Assembly (NCBI GenBank): GCA_900315095.1 | Contig: OMXS01000001.1 | Span: 62,001 to 126,000 of the forward strand | DNA length: 64,000 nt | Source: an uncultured Prevotellaceae bacterium | GTDB taxonomy: Bacteria > Bacteroidota > Bacteroidia > Bacteroidales > Bacteroidaceae | Direction of reading: 5' to 3' | Part shown: piece by piece, positions 1 through 9,335 of the stretch | Position numbering within the stretch: the first letter of the stretch is position 1 | Layout: every line of letters starts with the position of its first letter | The notes under the pieces: generated by a model | What the model saw: the letters and a program-made list of their open reading frames with translations, nothing else | Told to the model about the DNA's origin: nothing | The model's database searches: none | Position numbers and translations under genes: made by a program

Positions 1-1
1 C

Positions 2-1825
2 GACGAGTTCGTGGGACGACTCAAGGTGGAACGCGACTTTGCCTTCCTCATAAGCAACTCGAACATGTTTGCGCACGACATATTCATCCCGAAGAAAAAA
101 CTCAAGGGAGGAAAGGACGGCGACAAGGCTGTGGTGCGTATCACTCACTGGCCTTCTTCTGAAGACAAGAACATTGTGGGAGAGGTAGTTGACGTGCTCG
201 GTAAGGTGGGAGAGAACAATACCGAGATGCATGCCATACTCGCACAGTATGGACTTCCATACAAATATCCAAAGTTCGTGGAGGCTGCGGCAGAGAAAAT
301 CGACGCCACAATCACACCTGAAGAGATTGCGCGTCGTGAGGATTTCCGCGATGTAATGACATGCACCATCGACCCATACGATGCAAAGGACTTCGACGAT
401 GCATTGAGTATAAGGCAAATAAACACAGGAAAACCATCAGCCAACACCCAGTTATGGGAGGTCGGAGTGCACATTGCCGATGTATCCCACTATGTAAAGG
501 AAGGTTCAATAATTGACAAAGAGGCATATAAACGAGCAACAAGTGTCTATCTCGTTGACCGCACCATACCGATGCTTCCTGAACGATTGTGCAATTTCAT
601 CTGCTCGCTGAGACCCAACGAAGAGAAACTTTGCTATAGCGTGGTGTTCAACCTCGACTCTGAGGCGAACATCAAGTCATGGCGACTAGTGCACACCGTG
701 ATAAAGAGTGACCACCGTTTCGCCTACGAGGAGGTGCAGGACATTCTGGAAAAGAACGGCGTGAAGGATGGTACTGGCGAGCCTGCACCTGTTCATGTGA
801 AAGATCTTGAGAAGGCAAAGACCAACAAACCCGTGAACTGCGGTGATGCAAACGTGTCGCCTCAACTTGCATGTGGACTGCTTGTTCTTGATGCATTAGC
901 AAAGAAACTGCGCGAGAAACGCTTCAAGAACGGAGCAGTGAAGTTCGACCGCGAGGAACTTCACTTCGATGTTGATGAGAAAGGCAAGCCCACAAGGGCA
1001 TTCTATAAGAAGTCGAAAGACGCTAACAAACTCATAGAGGAATTCATGCTGCTCGCCAACCGCACCGTGGCAGAGAGCATAGGAAAAGTGCCTAAGGGCA
1101 AGAAAGCAAAGACGCTGCCCTATCGTGTGCATGACCAGCCAGACCCGAAGAAACTGGAAAACCTCTCACAGTTCATCACTCGTTTCGGATATAAGATAAA
1201 GACAGCAGGCACAAAGGGACAAATCTCTCGCTCGCTGAACCATCTTATGGACGATATCAACGGCAAACGCGAGCAGAATGTCATAGAGATGGTGGCTCTC
1301 AGGGCAATGATGAAGGCAAAGTATAGCGTGCATAACATCGGGCACTATGGCTTGGCGTTCGACTATTACACACACTTTACCTCGCCCATCCGGCGCTTCC
1401 CCGACACCATGGTTCACCGTCTGCTCACCCGTTATCAAGAAGGCGGGCGCTCGGCAAATAGAGACCACTATGAGGAAATGTGCGAACACTCGAGCGACAT
1501 GGAGGCTCTGGCACAGCAGGCAGAGCGCGACTCCATCAAGTATAAGATGGTGGAGTTTATGGAAGACAAGATAGGCAACGAGTATGATGCCCACATCAGC
1601 GGTATCACAAGTTACGGAATATATGCCGAAATCGATGAGAACCACTGCGAGGGAATGGTGTCTATGCACGACCTCGACGACGATTACTATGACTTCGACG
1701 AGAAAAACTACGTACTTGTAGGCCGCCGGCGCCATAACAAATACCAGTTGGGTGACCCTATCCGCATTGTGGTGGCACGTGCAAACATCGAAAAGCGCCA
1801 GCTCGACTTTACCATCGCTGACTGA
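2..1825 (+). CDS. rnr: Ribonuclease R, 3'-5' exoribonuclease (5' end outside window)
   Basis: RNase R degrades structured RNA from the 3' end in the cytoplasm. The reading frame is open from base 2, so the N-terminus is missing; the GTG at 11 lies inside the protein. Visible parts are a cold-shock-like OB segment (FAHDIFIPKKKLKGG), the RNB catalytic block with the acidic cluster DPYDAKDFDDALS encoded near 370-411, the conserved HYGLAFDYYTHFTSPIRRFPD stretch (near 1341-1400), and a C-terminal S1 domain (about 1560-1810). It ends normally at 1825. Family membership is clear. RNase II is the alternative, but the arrangement and Bacteroidales context favour RNase R. Confidence 0.93.
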   Translation, partial: DEFVGRLKVERDFAFLISNSNMFAHDIFIPKKKLKGGKDGDKAVVRITHWPSSEDKNIVGEVVDVLGKVGENNTEMHAILAQYGLPYKYPKFVEAAAEKIDATITPEEIARREDFRDVMTCTIDPYDAKDFDDALSIRQINTGKPSANTQLWEVGVHIADVSHYVKEGSIIDKEAYKRATSVYLVDRTIPMLPERLCNFICSLRPNEEKLCYSVVFNLDSEANIKSWRLVHTVIKSDHRFAYEEVQDILEKNGVKDGTGEPAPVHVKDLEKAKTNKPVNCGDANVSPQLACGLLVLDALAKKLREKRFKNGAVKFDREELHFDVDEKGKPTRAFYKKSKDANKLIEEFMLLANRTVAESIGKVPKGKKAKTLPYRVHDQPDPKKLENLSQFITRFGYKIKTAGTKGQISRSLNHLMDDINGKREQNVIEMVALRAMMKAKYSVHNIGHYGLAFDYYTHFTSPIRRFPDTMVHRLLTRYQEGGRSANRDHYEEMCEHSSDMEALAQQAERDSIKYKMVEFMEDKIGNEYDAHISGITSYGIYAEIDENHCEGMVSMHDLDDDYYDFDEKNYVLVGRRRHNKYQLGDPIRIVVARANIEKRQLDFTIAD

Positions 1826-1916
1826 CGACTCATGCCATTAACCGTCGCGTATACTGCGACGGCATCGATGCATAGGCAAAATGCTCTTTCGTGAAACGTA
1901 AACAACAACAATATAA

Positions 1917-2780
1917 ATGGACATTAAACAACTTCTTAAACTTGAAGGGAAACAGCGTCTGTGGGCCATTGGTGCTTTGGCAGGTGCACTTCTGCTTGTG
2001 ATAATACTCATCGTTTCCCTTGTAAAATGCTCTTCTGGGTCTTTTGGTGATGGAAAGTCGCTGCCCGTGAGCGAAGCCCTCGACAGTCTGGAACAGCGAC
2101 TGCCAAAGGGCACAGGATTTGTGGTTAAGTTCCCTGACGAGCGTCGTCATTGCCTCTTCTATCTTAACGGAGGACATCTTTATAAGTTCGACGGCAAGAC
2201 AAAGATGCTCGACGAGGTTACTTTCAGCAGTCTTACCGACGATGCTGCGATATATTACAACGACGAAGACCTCAATGCGGGAATACGTGAAGCCGTCTTG
2301 TCGCCCGACAAGGAGTACATCATGCTCACCGCCACCACCACTCCTACCGATGCTGACGGCAAGTCACGTCAAGGACTTTATCGAATGAACACCTCCAACC
2401 TCACTATTGAGGCTCTTGCTCAAGGCAATGTGAGCCGCGAGGGCGACCTTTTCTTTGTTGCCGTTATCGACAAGGTGACGGGAGTACAGCGTGCTCTGCT
2501 TGGTTTCGACAAGTCGGGAAAGCAACTCTCTCGTGAGCAACAGCAGGCTGCGATAAAGACTTACAAGCCAGCAGTAGCTAGAACTGAGACCAGCGAAAGT
2601 GAAGGCGGAGAGTCGTCAGGAGAAGCAAGCGGTTCTGAAAGCGGATCACCGGCAGCATCAGAAGGTGCATCTTCTACCCCTACTGCTACTGATGCACCTG
2701 CGGCAGCACCCGCTGCAGCGCCTGCACCAGCACCGGCGCCCGCTCCTGCTCCAGCACCGGCGGCACCTGCGTCAGAATGA
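1917..2780 (+). CDS. Single-pass membrane protein with Ala/Pro-rich tail, unknown function
   Basis: I do not recognise this 287-residue protein. A short cytoplasmic N-terminus (LLKLEGKQRLW) is followed by one hydrophobic helix at about residues 17-37. A soluble region of about 170 residues comes next, then a Ser/Glu/Gly-rich linker and a C-terminal Ala/Pro low-complexity tail from about residue 245. The most likely topology is N-in with the folded region in the periplasm. Its stop overlaps the start of the hemolysin III-like gene by four bases (ATGA), so the two are probably translationally coupled. The tail resembles a wall- or periplasm-spanning spacer, which is inference. Confidence 0.75.
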   Translation: MDIKQLLKLEGKQRLWAIGALAGALLLVIILIVSLVKCSSGSFGDGKSLPVSEALDSLEQRLPKGTGFVVKFPDERRHCLFYLNGGHLYKFDGKTKMLDEVTFSSLTDDAAIYYNDEDLNAGIREAVLSPDKEYIMLTATTTPTDADGKSRQGLYRMNTSNLTIEALAQGNVSREGDLFFVAVIDKVTGVQRALLGFDKSGKQLSREQQQAAIKTYKPAVARTETSESEGGESSGEASGSESGSPAASEGASSTPTATDAPAAAPAAAPAPAPAPAPAPAPAAPASE

Positions 2781-3430
2781 GAAAGATTCATTTCAACCAT
2801 AAAGAAGAACTTTGGAACTCATGGAGCCATGCCGGCGGCATCATTATTGGTGTCGCCGTTGGTTCCATATTTCTGTATATGTGCTTTGCTAAGGGTAACG
2901 GATGGGCAACAGCAGGCATCATCCTTTACCTCTTTGGCATGCTGATGTCATACGTTGCCAGTACTGTTTATCATAGTCTTAGCGCATGGTCGAAATGGAA
3001 AGAGCGGTTGCGCAAGTGGGATCATGCCGCCATCTACTGGCACATTGCAGGCAGTTATTCACCTATAACGCTTGTCGCACTTCGTCAAGAAGGTTATTGG
3101 GGATGGGCTTTATTCCTCTTTATATGGATTTCCGCCATTGCGGGAACTATCGTCTCATTCTGTAAACTTAGTGACCATAGTTACATAGAGACCGCATGTT
3201 TTGTGCTGATGGGTCTCTCTGTGCTTGTAGCTTTCGGTCCTTTGCTTCATTGTGTAAGTGCCGCCTCAGTGGTGTGGATCATCGCGGAGGGCGTTGCCTA
3301 CATCACTGGGGCGGTCTTTTACAGTCTCAACAAGCGCAAATACATGCACACGGTATTTCATTTCTTTGTTCTTGTGGGCTCCATTTGCCACATCATAGCC
3401 GTGTGGGACATGCTTATTGACTACCTATAA
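2777..3430 (+). CDS. Hemolysin III / PAQR family membrane protein
   Basis: A 217-residue polytopic membrane protein with about seven hydrophobic segments. It carries hallmark residues of the hemolysin III (YqfA, PAQR) family: an SHAGG segment near residue 17, STVYHSL near 62, a DHAAIYWHIAGSY block near 84, and a late HTVFHFFVLVGSICH block near 195. These His, Asp and Ser residues are thought to bind zinc in the PAQR superfamily. Despite the name, most bacterial members have no proven haemolytic role. Length is typical. The start is fixed by the ATGA overlap with the upstream gene. Confidence 0.88.
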   Translation: MRKIHFNHKEELWNSWSHAGGIIIGVAVGSIFLYMCFAKGNGWATAGIILYLFGMLMSYVASTVYHSLSAWSKWKERLRKWDHAAIYWHIAGSYSPITLVALRQEGYWGWALFLFIWISAIAGTIVSFCKLSDHSYIETACFVLMGLSVLVAFGPLLHCVSAASVVWIIAEGVAYITGAVFYSLNKRKYMHTVFHFFVLVGSICHIIAVWDMLIDYL

Positions 3431-3433
3431 ATA

Positions 3434-4792
3434 TTATTCTAATCGTTCAATATGCCATCCACGCTTGCTTGAACTTGACTTAGGCACCTCGTCATAATTA
3501 TTGTTAGAGTTGTTCTGAGGCGTATATGTCTTTTTCTTCTGCGTGTTGTAGTTGCTTGATTGCTTGTTCGTAGTCCTAGGCTTTGACGTTGTTGTCGGCG
3601 TAGTAGTCTGTCTTGGCAACGAAGGAACATCCTGAACACTCGGCTGTGGCTGACGATTCGCTTCCTTTTCTATCTCGTCTATGTTCTGATTATCAATGTT
3701 TTCGCCCTCATTGATGCCGCCATTGTTGTCATCACCTTCATTTTCATTACCGTTCTGAACGTTGTCATCACCTTCGTTGTTATTCACTCCGAAGTTGCTG
3801 TCAGTCGTTCCGTTGTCGGTTTTTGTGGCATTATCTGTCTTGTCTGTGCCATCTTTATTATTGCCATCAACAACTTCAATGTCTGTTCCTTTGTCTCTTA
3901 AGAAGAAGTAATAAACGGCACCTCCGATACCGCCGAGCAACAGCAGCAATGCCAACAATATGCCGATGATGAGACCAACATTACTTTTCTTCTTTGGCTG
4001 AACGTAAGGTTGCGTTGGACGCGGTGCAGCCTTAGGCGTTGCCGGAGCAGCAGAAGCAGCGGGTTTTGGAGGTTCTGGCTTTGGTACTGCCTGTGGTTCA
4101 GGAGCCGTTGGTGCAACTATTGTAGCCTCAGGCATCGCAGGAGTCTCTGGTACAGATGGTGCTTCGGGGGCTACCGGTGCCTCCGGAACTACTGGAGTCT
4201 CAGGAACTGAAGGAGTTTCAGGTATAACTGGCTCGGGAACAACAGGTGCTTCGGGCGCCATCGGTGCTTCCGGAACTACTGGAGACTCAGGAACTGAAGG
4301 AGTTTCAGGTATAACCGGCTCGGGAGCAACGGGTGTTTCGGGCGCTACTGGTGCCTCCGGAACTACTGGAGTCTCAGGAACTGAAGGGGTTTCAGGTATA
4401 ACTGGCTCGGGAGCAACAGGTGCTTCAGGCACAACTGGCGCCTCTGGAACTACTGGAGACTCAGGAACTGAAGGAGTTTCTGGTATCACTGGCTCGGGAG
4501 CAACGGGTGCTTCGGGTGCTACAGGTGCCTCAGGAACTACTGGAGTCTCAGGAACTGAAGGAGTCTCAGGTATAACTGGCTCGGGAGCAACGGGTGCTTC
4601 GGGCACAACAGGTGCCTCCGGAACTGCCGGAGCATCAGGAATTGCCGGTGTTTCCGGTACTTCCGGTATAGCAGGTTCTGGTACTGGAGGTTCTGGAACC
4701 GATGGTATTGGTGGTTCTGGTACTGGTGGAACGGGCGGTGTCTCGCCTGGAATTGGAGGTGTTCCCATAGGATTGTTGATGTCGTCTGTCAT
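3434..4792 (-). CDS. Membrane protein with Pro/Glu/Val/Ala tandem repeats
   Basis: A 452-residue protein in three parts. Residues 1 to about 260 are almost entirely Pro, Glu, Val, Ala, Ser and Thr, dominated by VPE/APE/IPE triplets. A single hydrophobic helix spans about 270-296. The remainder is rich in Asn, Asp, Gly and Thr and ends in a short basic segment ([14 protein letters not shown]). I cannot assign a function. By charge, Lys before the helix suggests that the Pro-rich part is cytoplasmic and the Asn/Asp-rich part periplasmic. The Pro-rich region contains five near-identical 29-residue units (listed separately). The gene converges with the hemolysin III-like gene, with three bases between stops. 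Confidence 0.8.
   Translation of the reverse strand: MTDDINNPMGTPPIPGETPPVPPVPEPPIPSVPEPPVPEPAIPEVPETPAIPDAPAVPEAPVVPEAPVAPEPVIPETPSVPETPVVPEAPVAPEAPVAPEPVIPETPSVPESPVVPEAPVVPEAPVAPEPVIPETPSVPETPVVPEAPVAPETPVAPEPVIPETPSVPESPVVPEAPMAPEAPVVPEPVIPETPSVPETPVVPEAPVAPEAPSVPETPAMPEATIVAPTAPEPQAVPKPEPPKPAASAAPATPKAAPRPTQPYVQPKKKSNVGLIIGILLALLLLLGGIGGAVYYFFLRDKGTDIEVVDGNNKDGTDKTDNATKTDNGTTDSNFGVNNNEGDDNVQNGNENEGDDNNGGINEGENIDNQNIDEIEKEANRQPQPSVQDVPSLPRQTTTPTTTSKPRTTNKQSSNYNTQKKKTYTPQNNSNNNYDEVPKSSSSKRGWHIERLE
4221..4655 (-). repeat. Five tandem 87-bp units inside the Pro/Glu repeat gene
   Basis: Units begin on the + strand at 4221, 4308, 4395, 4482 and 4569, exactly 87 bp (29 codons) apart. Each encodes a variant of [20 protein letters not shown]. 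Successive copies alternate between SVPET and SVPES, implying an older 174-bp unit that was itself duplicated. The near identity at DNA level makes slippage or recombination, and so length variation, likely. Confidence 0.92.
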
Positions 4793-4826
4793 AAGTCTCA
4801 GTTTTATTAATATTTGGTATGTTCTG

Positions 4827-4858
4827 CAAATATCGCAAAAAAAACTGTCATCTGCAAA
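4827..4858 (-). promoter_or_regulatory. Candidate promoter of the Pro/Glu repeat gene
   Basis: Read on the minus strand, a -33 TTTG (4855-4858) is followed after 20 bp by GATATTTG (4827-4834). This has one mismatch to the Bacteroidetes TAnnTTTG -7 element. It lies 35 bp upstream of the start at 4792. Confidence 0.5.
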
Positions 4859-4882
4859 TTTTCAGGTCAGAAATGCTAATAT

Positions 4883-5905
4883 TCAGACCTTTAAACTGCG
4901 CTTAGCATTCTCCAAAGCATCGATTACCCTATCGCACCATTGGTCGAACTCAGGGTCCTCTATCTGGCATTCCTTATGACTAAGAACGTAATCTAAGGCG
5001 CGCCTTACTCCCTCGTCGAACCCCACATGCGGGCGGAACTCCGGCACAACACGCTTCAGTTTCGAATTGTCGAACACCACCGTGAGCGCTTTGTCACCAA
5101 GAAGGTTGCCCTCAAGGTCATACTCTTTCGGTCCCACTTCTGCCAAGAATGCCGATGAAACATAATAAGGTTTCAGTTCAACACCCAGCGCACGCGCCAC
5201 AGCACCATATATCTGATTCCACGAAAGCGATTCGTCGCTCGTTATCTGGAACGCCTCTCCGATGGCCTGAGGATTGCCTATGAGACCTGTGAAGCCAACG
5301 GCAAAGTCCTCGTTCCACGTCATTGTCCATAGAGAAGTGCCGTCTCCATGAATCAGGACAGGCTTTCCCTCCATCATTCGACGCAAAACCTGATAACTGC
5401 CTTTCGTCCCATGAAGTCCCAATGGCACGCTCCGCTCGCAGTAGGTGTGGCTCGGGCGCACTATAGTCACAGGGAATGCGTTCTCGCGATACTCCTTCCA
5501 GAGCAGTTCCTCGCATGCAATCTTATTGCGTGAGTACTCCCAATGAGGGTTCGCAAGCGTTGTCCCTTCGGTTATCACATGACTTCTCGCTGGCTTATTG
5601 TATGCCGATGCCGAACTAATATATATGTACTGATGCGTCTTGTTGCGGAAAAGGCGAATGTCACGCTCCACCTGTGACGGCAAGAAACCAATGAATTCGC
5701 ACACCGCGTCGAACTCCATACCTTCTATTTTCCGCGCCACTTCCTGCTCATTCTCTACGTCTGCCACTATCGTTTTCACGTTCTCGGGCAGTCCTTCGTT
5801 GCGGTTTCCGCGGTTCAGCAGATACAGTTCATGCCCTTGCTGAACCACCAGTCGGGTGATAGCGCTGCTTATCGTTCCCGTTCCTCCTATAAACAAAATT
5901 CTCAT
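4883..5905 (-). CDS. NAD-dependent epimerase/dehydratase-like SDR protein
   Basis: A 340-residue extended short-chain dehydrogenase/reductase. The N-terminal Rossmann fingerprint is [11 protein letters not shown] (residues 7-17). An acidic NAD-discriminating region follows, then YISSASAY and a YSRNK catalytic Tyr-xxx-Lys near residue 145. This subgroup has an atypical GxxGxxS fingerprint and is usually annotated as a generic NAD-dependent epimerase, related to plant CSP41-like proteins. A nucleotide sugar is a plausible substrate, but nothing in the sequence fixes it. The gene is monocistronic and has its own perfect promoter at 5936-5966. Confidence 0.82.
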   Translation of the reverse strand: MRILFIGGTGTISSAITRLVVQQGHELYLLNRGNRNEGLPENVKTIVADVENEQEVARKIEGMEFDAVCEFIGFLPSQVERDIRLFRNKTHQYIYISSASAYNKPARSHVITEGTTLANPHWEYSRNKIACEELLWKEYRENAFPVTIVRPSHTYCERSVPLGLHGTKGSYQVLRRMMEGKPVLIHGDGTSLWTMTWNEDFAVGFTGLIGNPQAIGEAFQITSDESLSWNQIYGAVARALGVELKPYYVSSAFLAEVGPKEYDLEGNLLGDKALTVVFDNSKLKRVVPEFRPHVGFDEGVRRALDYVLSHKECQIEDPEFDQWCDRVIDALENAKRSLKV

Positions 5906-5935
5906 GTTGATGTAGTTTGATGATTAAGTGATATG

Positions 5936-5966
5936 CAAAGATACACCATTATTCCCGTTTTTCAAA
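5936..5966 (-). promoter_or_regulatory. Bacteroidetes promoter of the SDR gene
   Basis: On the minus strand, TTTG (5963-5966), a 19-bp spacer and TATCTTTG (5936-5943) match the Bacteroidetes primary sigma consensus exactly. It lies 30 bp from the start codon at 5905. Confidence 0.8.
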
Positions 5967-6009
5967 AATTTTTATCATTAATCGTTGTGCAATATATGCT
6001 TACTTGCAT

Positions 6010-6175
6010 TCCCAAAAGGCATCAATGACACTCCAACTGATGGCTTTTGACAAGACAAAGTTAATAACTTTGTTCAACAATCTTATTAACTTTGTTCGAC
6101 TATGTTATTAACTTTGTTACCCCATTTGTATCTTGTTGAAACCCAAGCAGTTACAAAACGCTATTTTTGAGGGTA
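6010..6175. repeat. Dispersed intergenic repeat, copy A
   Basis: The element contains the left flank GATGGCTTTTGACAA (about 6039-6053), a core built from AACTTTGTT/AACAAAGTT inverted blocks (6055-6119), and the right flank ATCTTGTTGAA...GTTACAAAACGCT (about 6129-6162). The same flanks occur in copy B at 42540-42766, where the core is in reverse orientation. It fills most of the 471-bp gap between the SDR gene and the barrel gene. I see no coding potential in the rest of the gap. Confidence 0.8.
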
Positions 6176-6313
6176 AAAACGGGGCAAAAAAGCATATTTC
6201 TGGCCCTGTAAGTTATGGCGTCAGATGCTCTATATATTATAAAATGAAGGTCCGTGAAATCATCTGAAATAGGTATAAATAGGGTTTTTCCCACAATTAA
6301 TAGGAATATTCTC

Positions 6314-6344
6314 ATTGCCGTTTCTTCCGAAAATGCTATCTTTG
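6314..6344 (+). promoter_or_regulatory. Promoter of the outer-membrane barrel gene
   Basis: ATTG at 6314-6317, a 19-bp spacer and TATCTTTG at 6337-6344. The expected transcription start leaves a leader of about 25 bases before the ATG at 6377. Confidence 0.75.
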
Positions 6345-6376
6345 CGGTGAAGTTTTAATCATAAAACATTTAGATT

Positions 6377-7072
6377 ATGAAAAGGATTATCACAACATTG
6401 GTGCTGGCAGCATTCGTTTTGATGCCGTCATTTGCACAAAACTACACACACAGCAGGTATTACAACCGAAACACAGGACGTCTGGATTATAGCTATGGCA
6501 CACGAGGCAGTTACATGAATCGTGACACTTATTTCGGCTTCCGCGTAGGACCGGCATTCACAACAGTAAACTCTGACAACCCGTACCTCGACGGAGGAAA
6601 GATGAAGACGGGACTTAACGTGGGCGTAGCAGCAGGCTTTGCCCTCACCGACCGTGCCCCTCTGTTCCTCGAGTCGGGCATTTACTACGTTGAGAAGGGC
6701 GGCAAGAACGAAAAGAAAGGGTTGGACTTCACTTATAACCTGGGATATGTGGAGATGCCTTTCGTACTGAAATATGCCTATAACATCGACCGCACGTTCT
6801 CCATCCAGCCGTTCTTCGGCGGATATGTTGCATGCGGTGTGGCAGGAAAGATAAAGAACTTCAAAGAACGTGAGGCGTACAACTCGTTCGACGGTGATAA
6901 GGATGATACTTTCAAGCGCTTCGATGCTGGTCTCAGAATGGGCGTTGGCGTGGGCATCGACCTCTTCTATGCCGACCTCACTTACGACCTCGGACTCTCC
7001 AATATCGGCAACGACGACTTCGACGACGCACACAACAGCGCTCTGATGCTGACGTTTGGAGTGAATTTCTAA
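6377..7072 (+). CDS. Outer-membrane beta-barrel protein (PorT-like family)
   Basis: A 231-residue secreted protein. Residues 1-20 form a signal peptide ending in PSFAQ. The mature part alternates polar and aromatic residues in short strands, for example FGFRVGPAFTTV, GLNVGVAAGFAL, FLESGIYYVEKGG and ALMLTFGVNF at the terminus. A terminal aromatic (F) is typical of BAM substrates. This matches the porin-family/outer-membrane beta-barrel domain common in Bacteroidales, predicted as 8 strands. The cargo or partner is unknown. It has its own promoter and is followed by a hairpin-rich repeat. Confidence 0.82.
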   Translation: MKRIITTLVLAAFVLMPSFAQNYTHSRYYNRNTGRLDYSYGTRGSYMNRDTYFGFRVGPAFTTVNSDNPYLDGGKMKTGLNVGVAAGFALTDRAPLFLESGIYYVEKGGKNEKKGLDFTYNLGYVEMPFVLKYAYNIDRTFSIQPFFGGYVACGVAGKIKNFKEREAYNSFDGDKDDTFKRFDAGLRMGVGVGIDLFYADLTYDLGLSNIGNDDFDDAHNSALMLTFGVNF

Positions 7073-7079
7073 CCTTAGA

Positions 7080-7205
7080 TAGAGTTAGAAAAAGACGGAA
7101 GGAGATAGCCGCCCGATAGCGGTGGAGATAAAAGACATCACATGCTGCTTATATTAATATAAGGTGTTGTCTTCTATCTCCTTTCTTCTTTTACGATATC
7201 CCTTC
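7080..7205. repeat. Hairpin-forming intergenic element, copy 1
   Basis: GGAGATAAAAGACATCAC (from about 7123) pairs imperfectly with GTGTTGTCTTCTATCTCC (from about 7163), and AT-rich DNA lies between them. The same GGAGATA...TATCTCC design recurs at 16040-16170 and 44690-44815. It may act as a terminator for the barrel gene. Confidence 0.65.
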
Positions 7206-7225
7206 ATCTACTTTAAAACAAACTA

Positions 7226-9325
7226 ATGGAAAACAACCCCGAACTGCAACTGGCGTGGGACTTCGTGGAGAACACCGGAGTGAGCATTTTCTTAACAGGA
7301 AAGGCGGGAACGGGCAAGACCACATTCCTCAGAGAGGTGAAACGGCGCTCGCCGAAACGAATGGTGGTGGTGGCACCTACGGGTGTTGCCGCCATCAATG
7401 CTGGTGGGCAGACCATCCACTCCTTCTTCCAGTTGCCGTTGTCGCCATACGTTCCCGAGACGCGTTATAAGGAACGGTTCGACTTCTCGAAAGAGAAGAA
7501 GAAGATGTTGCGCACTCTCGACCTACTGGTTATCGACGAGATATCGATGGTGAGGAGCGACCTGCTCGACGCAATAGATAATGTTATGCGCCGATTCCGC
7601 GACCCGCGGCGACCTTTCGGGGGTGCTCAGTTGCTCATGATAGGCGACCTTCAGCAACTCACTCCTGTCGTGACGCCCGCCGACGAGGCATTGCTGAAAA
7701 ACCACTACGACACACCTTATTTCTTCGGTTCTAAGGCATTGCGCCAAACACAGTATGTTACACTCGAACTGAAGCACGTCTATCGTCAGCAAGACACAGC
7801 CTTCCTCGACATTCTGAACCATATTCGCGAGGACAGAGTGACCGCTAACGACATAGCCACTCTTAACCAACGGCGCATCCCGGACTTCCATCCCGCACCC
7901 GAAGAGGGCTACATCCGGCTGACCACTCATAACCATCTTGCCGACTCCTACAACGAGAGCGAACTGGCAAGTCTCACGTCTAAGGCGTTCACTTATAACG
8001 CCAAGATAGACGGAACATTCCCCGACTATGCCTATCCTACCGATGTTGAACTGACGCTGAAGCAGGGGGCGCAAGTTATGTTCGTGAAAAACGACCCTGA
8101 AGGACGTTACTATAACGGGCGCATAGGACGCGTCACGAGCATCGACAACTATCATGTCAGCGTGGTATGTCCCGGCGATGACAAAGAGATAAGCGTGGAA
8201 CCGGCAGAGTGGGAGAATGCGAAATACGAGTTAAACGAGAAGACAAAAGAGATAGAAACCACCGTTCAGGGCACGTTCAGACAACTTCCTCTGCGTCTGG
8301 CTTGGGCGATAACGATACACAAGAGTCAAGGACTGACCTTCGAGCACGCCATCATCGACGCGGCATTTTCATTCGCTGCGGGGCAAGTTTATGTAGCACT
8401 TAGCCGATGCAAGACGCTCGCCGGTATGGTGCTTGCAAAGCCCGTGAGACAAGAGAACATAATGAACGACCGACGAGTGGCGAGTTATATAGAGCAGCAA
8501 GAGACGGCGGCGCAACGCAGCATCGAAATGTTGCCAACGCTGAAGGAGCAGTTTCATCGCGAACAACTGCACCAACTGTTTGACTTCAGCGACCTTCAAC
8601 GGAGCGAGAACCAACTGGCAAGAGTGCTCGAAGAGCATTTCTCGCGTTCCTATCCGCGACTGGTGGCAGCTCACAGGCAGGCGCGCACAGACATAAACGA
8701 CAAGGTGGTAGAGGTGTCGCGCAAGTGGATTGCAGTCTTCATGGCACTCAACGGCGACCAACTACATGCCCCTGAGTTCTGCGAACGCGTGACACGCAGC
8801 GCCACTTACTTCCTGAACACCGTCACAGATGTGCTCGGCAACCTGCTCGGCAGCACCGTTGCAGAAAGCGACAGCGCTATGGTGAAGAAACGCTTCAACG
8901 ATGCTGTTGCAGACATCAATATGGTTTATGACATCAAGGTGGCAATACTGAAGGAGATTGCGGTGCAGGGCTTCGATGCCTCAACATTCATGCGACTGAA
9001 ACAGCGGGTAACTCTCGCTGTGGTGGACGGCAAGGAACAGAAGCCCGAAAAGCGCAAACGACGCAGTAAGAAAGAAGCGGAGAAAGCCGATGTCAACGTT
9101 AGCGACATCGAGAACGAGGAACTCTTCGAGCGTCTCCGCAAGTGGCGGATACACAAGAGTTTACAAAAGAAAATGCCAGTATACACCATCCTTCAGCAAA
9201 AAGCACTCATCGGGATTGCCAACAGCAAGCCGACGACAATAAAAGAACTCCTCGCCATACCCTATATCGGCAAGAAAACAGCCGAGGAATACGGGGAGGA
9301 GATTCTCTCTATAGTCAACAAGTGA
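7226..9325 (+). CDS. Pif1/RecD2-like SF1B helicase with C-terminal HRDC-like domain
   Basis: A 699-residue ATP-dependent DNA helicase expected to move 5'-3'. Walker A GKAGTGKT is at residues 25-32 and Walker B LLVIDE ends at 105. The Pif1 motif GDLQQLTPV and the helicase motif TIHKSQGLTFEHAIID, followed by QVYVALSRC, are all intact. A basic linker (KRKRRSKKEAEKA) leads to a C-terminal helical domain with the HRDC-like signature LLAIPYIGKKTAEEYG. This architecture is common in Bacteroidetes 'AAA family ATPase/helix-turn-helix' proteins. Likely roles are replication-fork and G-quadruplex maintenance, from family knowledge. Confidence 0.9.
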   Translation: MENNPELQLAWDFVENTGVSIFLTGKAGTGKTTFLREVKRRSPKRMVVVAPTGVAAINAGGQTIHSFFQLPLSPYVPETRYKERFDFSKEKKKMLRTLDLLVIDEISMVRSDLLDAIDNVMRRFRDPRRPFGGAQLLMIGDLQQLTPVVTPADEALLKNHYDTPYFFGSKALRQTQYVTLELKHVYRQQDTAFLDILNHIREDRVTANDIATLNQRRIPDFHPAPEEGYIRLTTHNHLADSYNESELASLTSKAFTYNAKIDGTFPDYAYPTDVELTLKQGAQVMFVKNDPEGRYYNGRIGRVTSIDNYHVSVVCPGDDKEISVEPAEWENAKYELNEKTKEIETTVQGTFRQLPLRLAWAITIHKSQGLTFEHAIIDAAFSFAAGQVYVALSRCKTLAGMVLAKPVRQENIMNDRRVASYIEQQETAAQRSIEMLPTLKEQFHREQLHQLFDFSDLQRSENQLARVLEEHFSRSYPRLVAAHRQARTDINDKVVEVSRKWIAVFMALNGDQLHAPEFCERVTRSATYFLNTVTDVLGNLLGSTVAESDSAMVKKRFNDAVADINMVYDIKVAILKEIAVQGFDASTFMRLKQRVTLAVVDGKEQKPEKRKRRSKKEAEKADVNVSDIENEELFERLRKWRIHKSLQKKMPVYTILQQKALIGIANSKPTTIKELLAIPYIGKKTAEEYGEEILSIVNK

Positions 9326-9335
9326 ACGATAAAGA

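Noticed and set aside
2561-2800. Gly/Ala-rich frame on the minus strand opposite the Ala/Pro tail
   Set aside because: It mirrors the low-complexity tail of the + strand gene and has no independent support.
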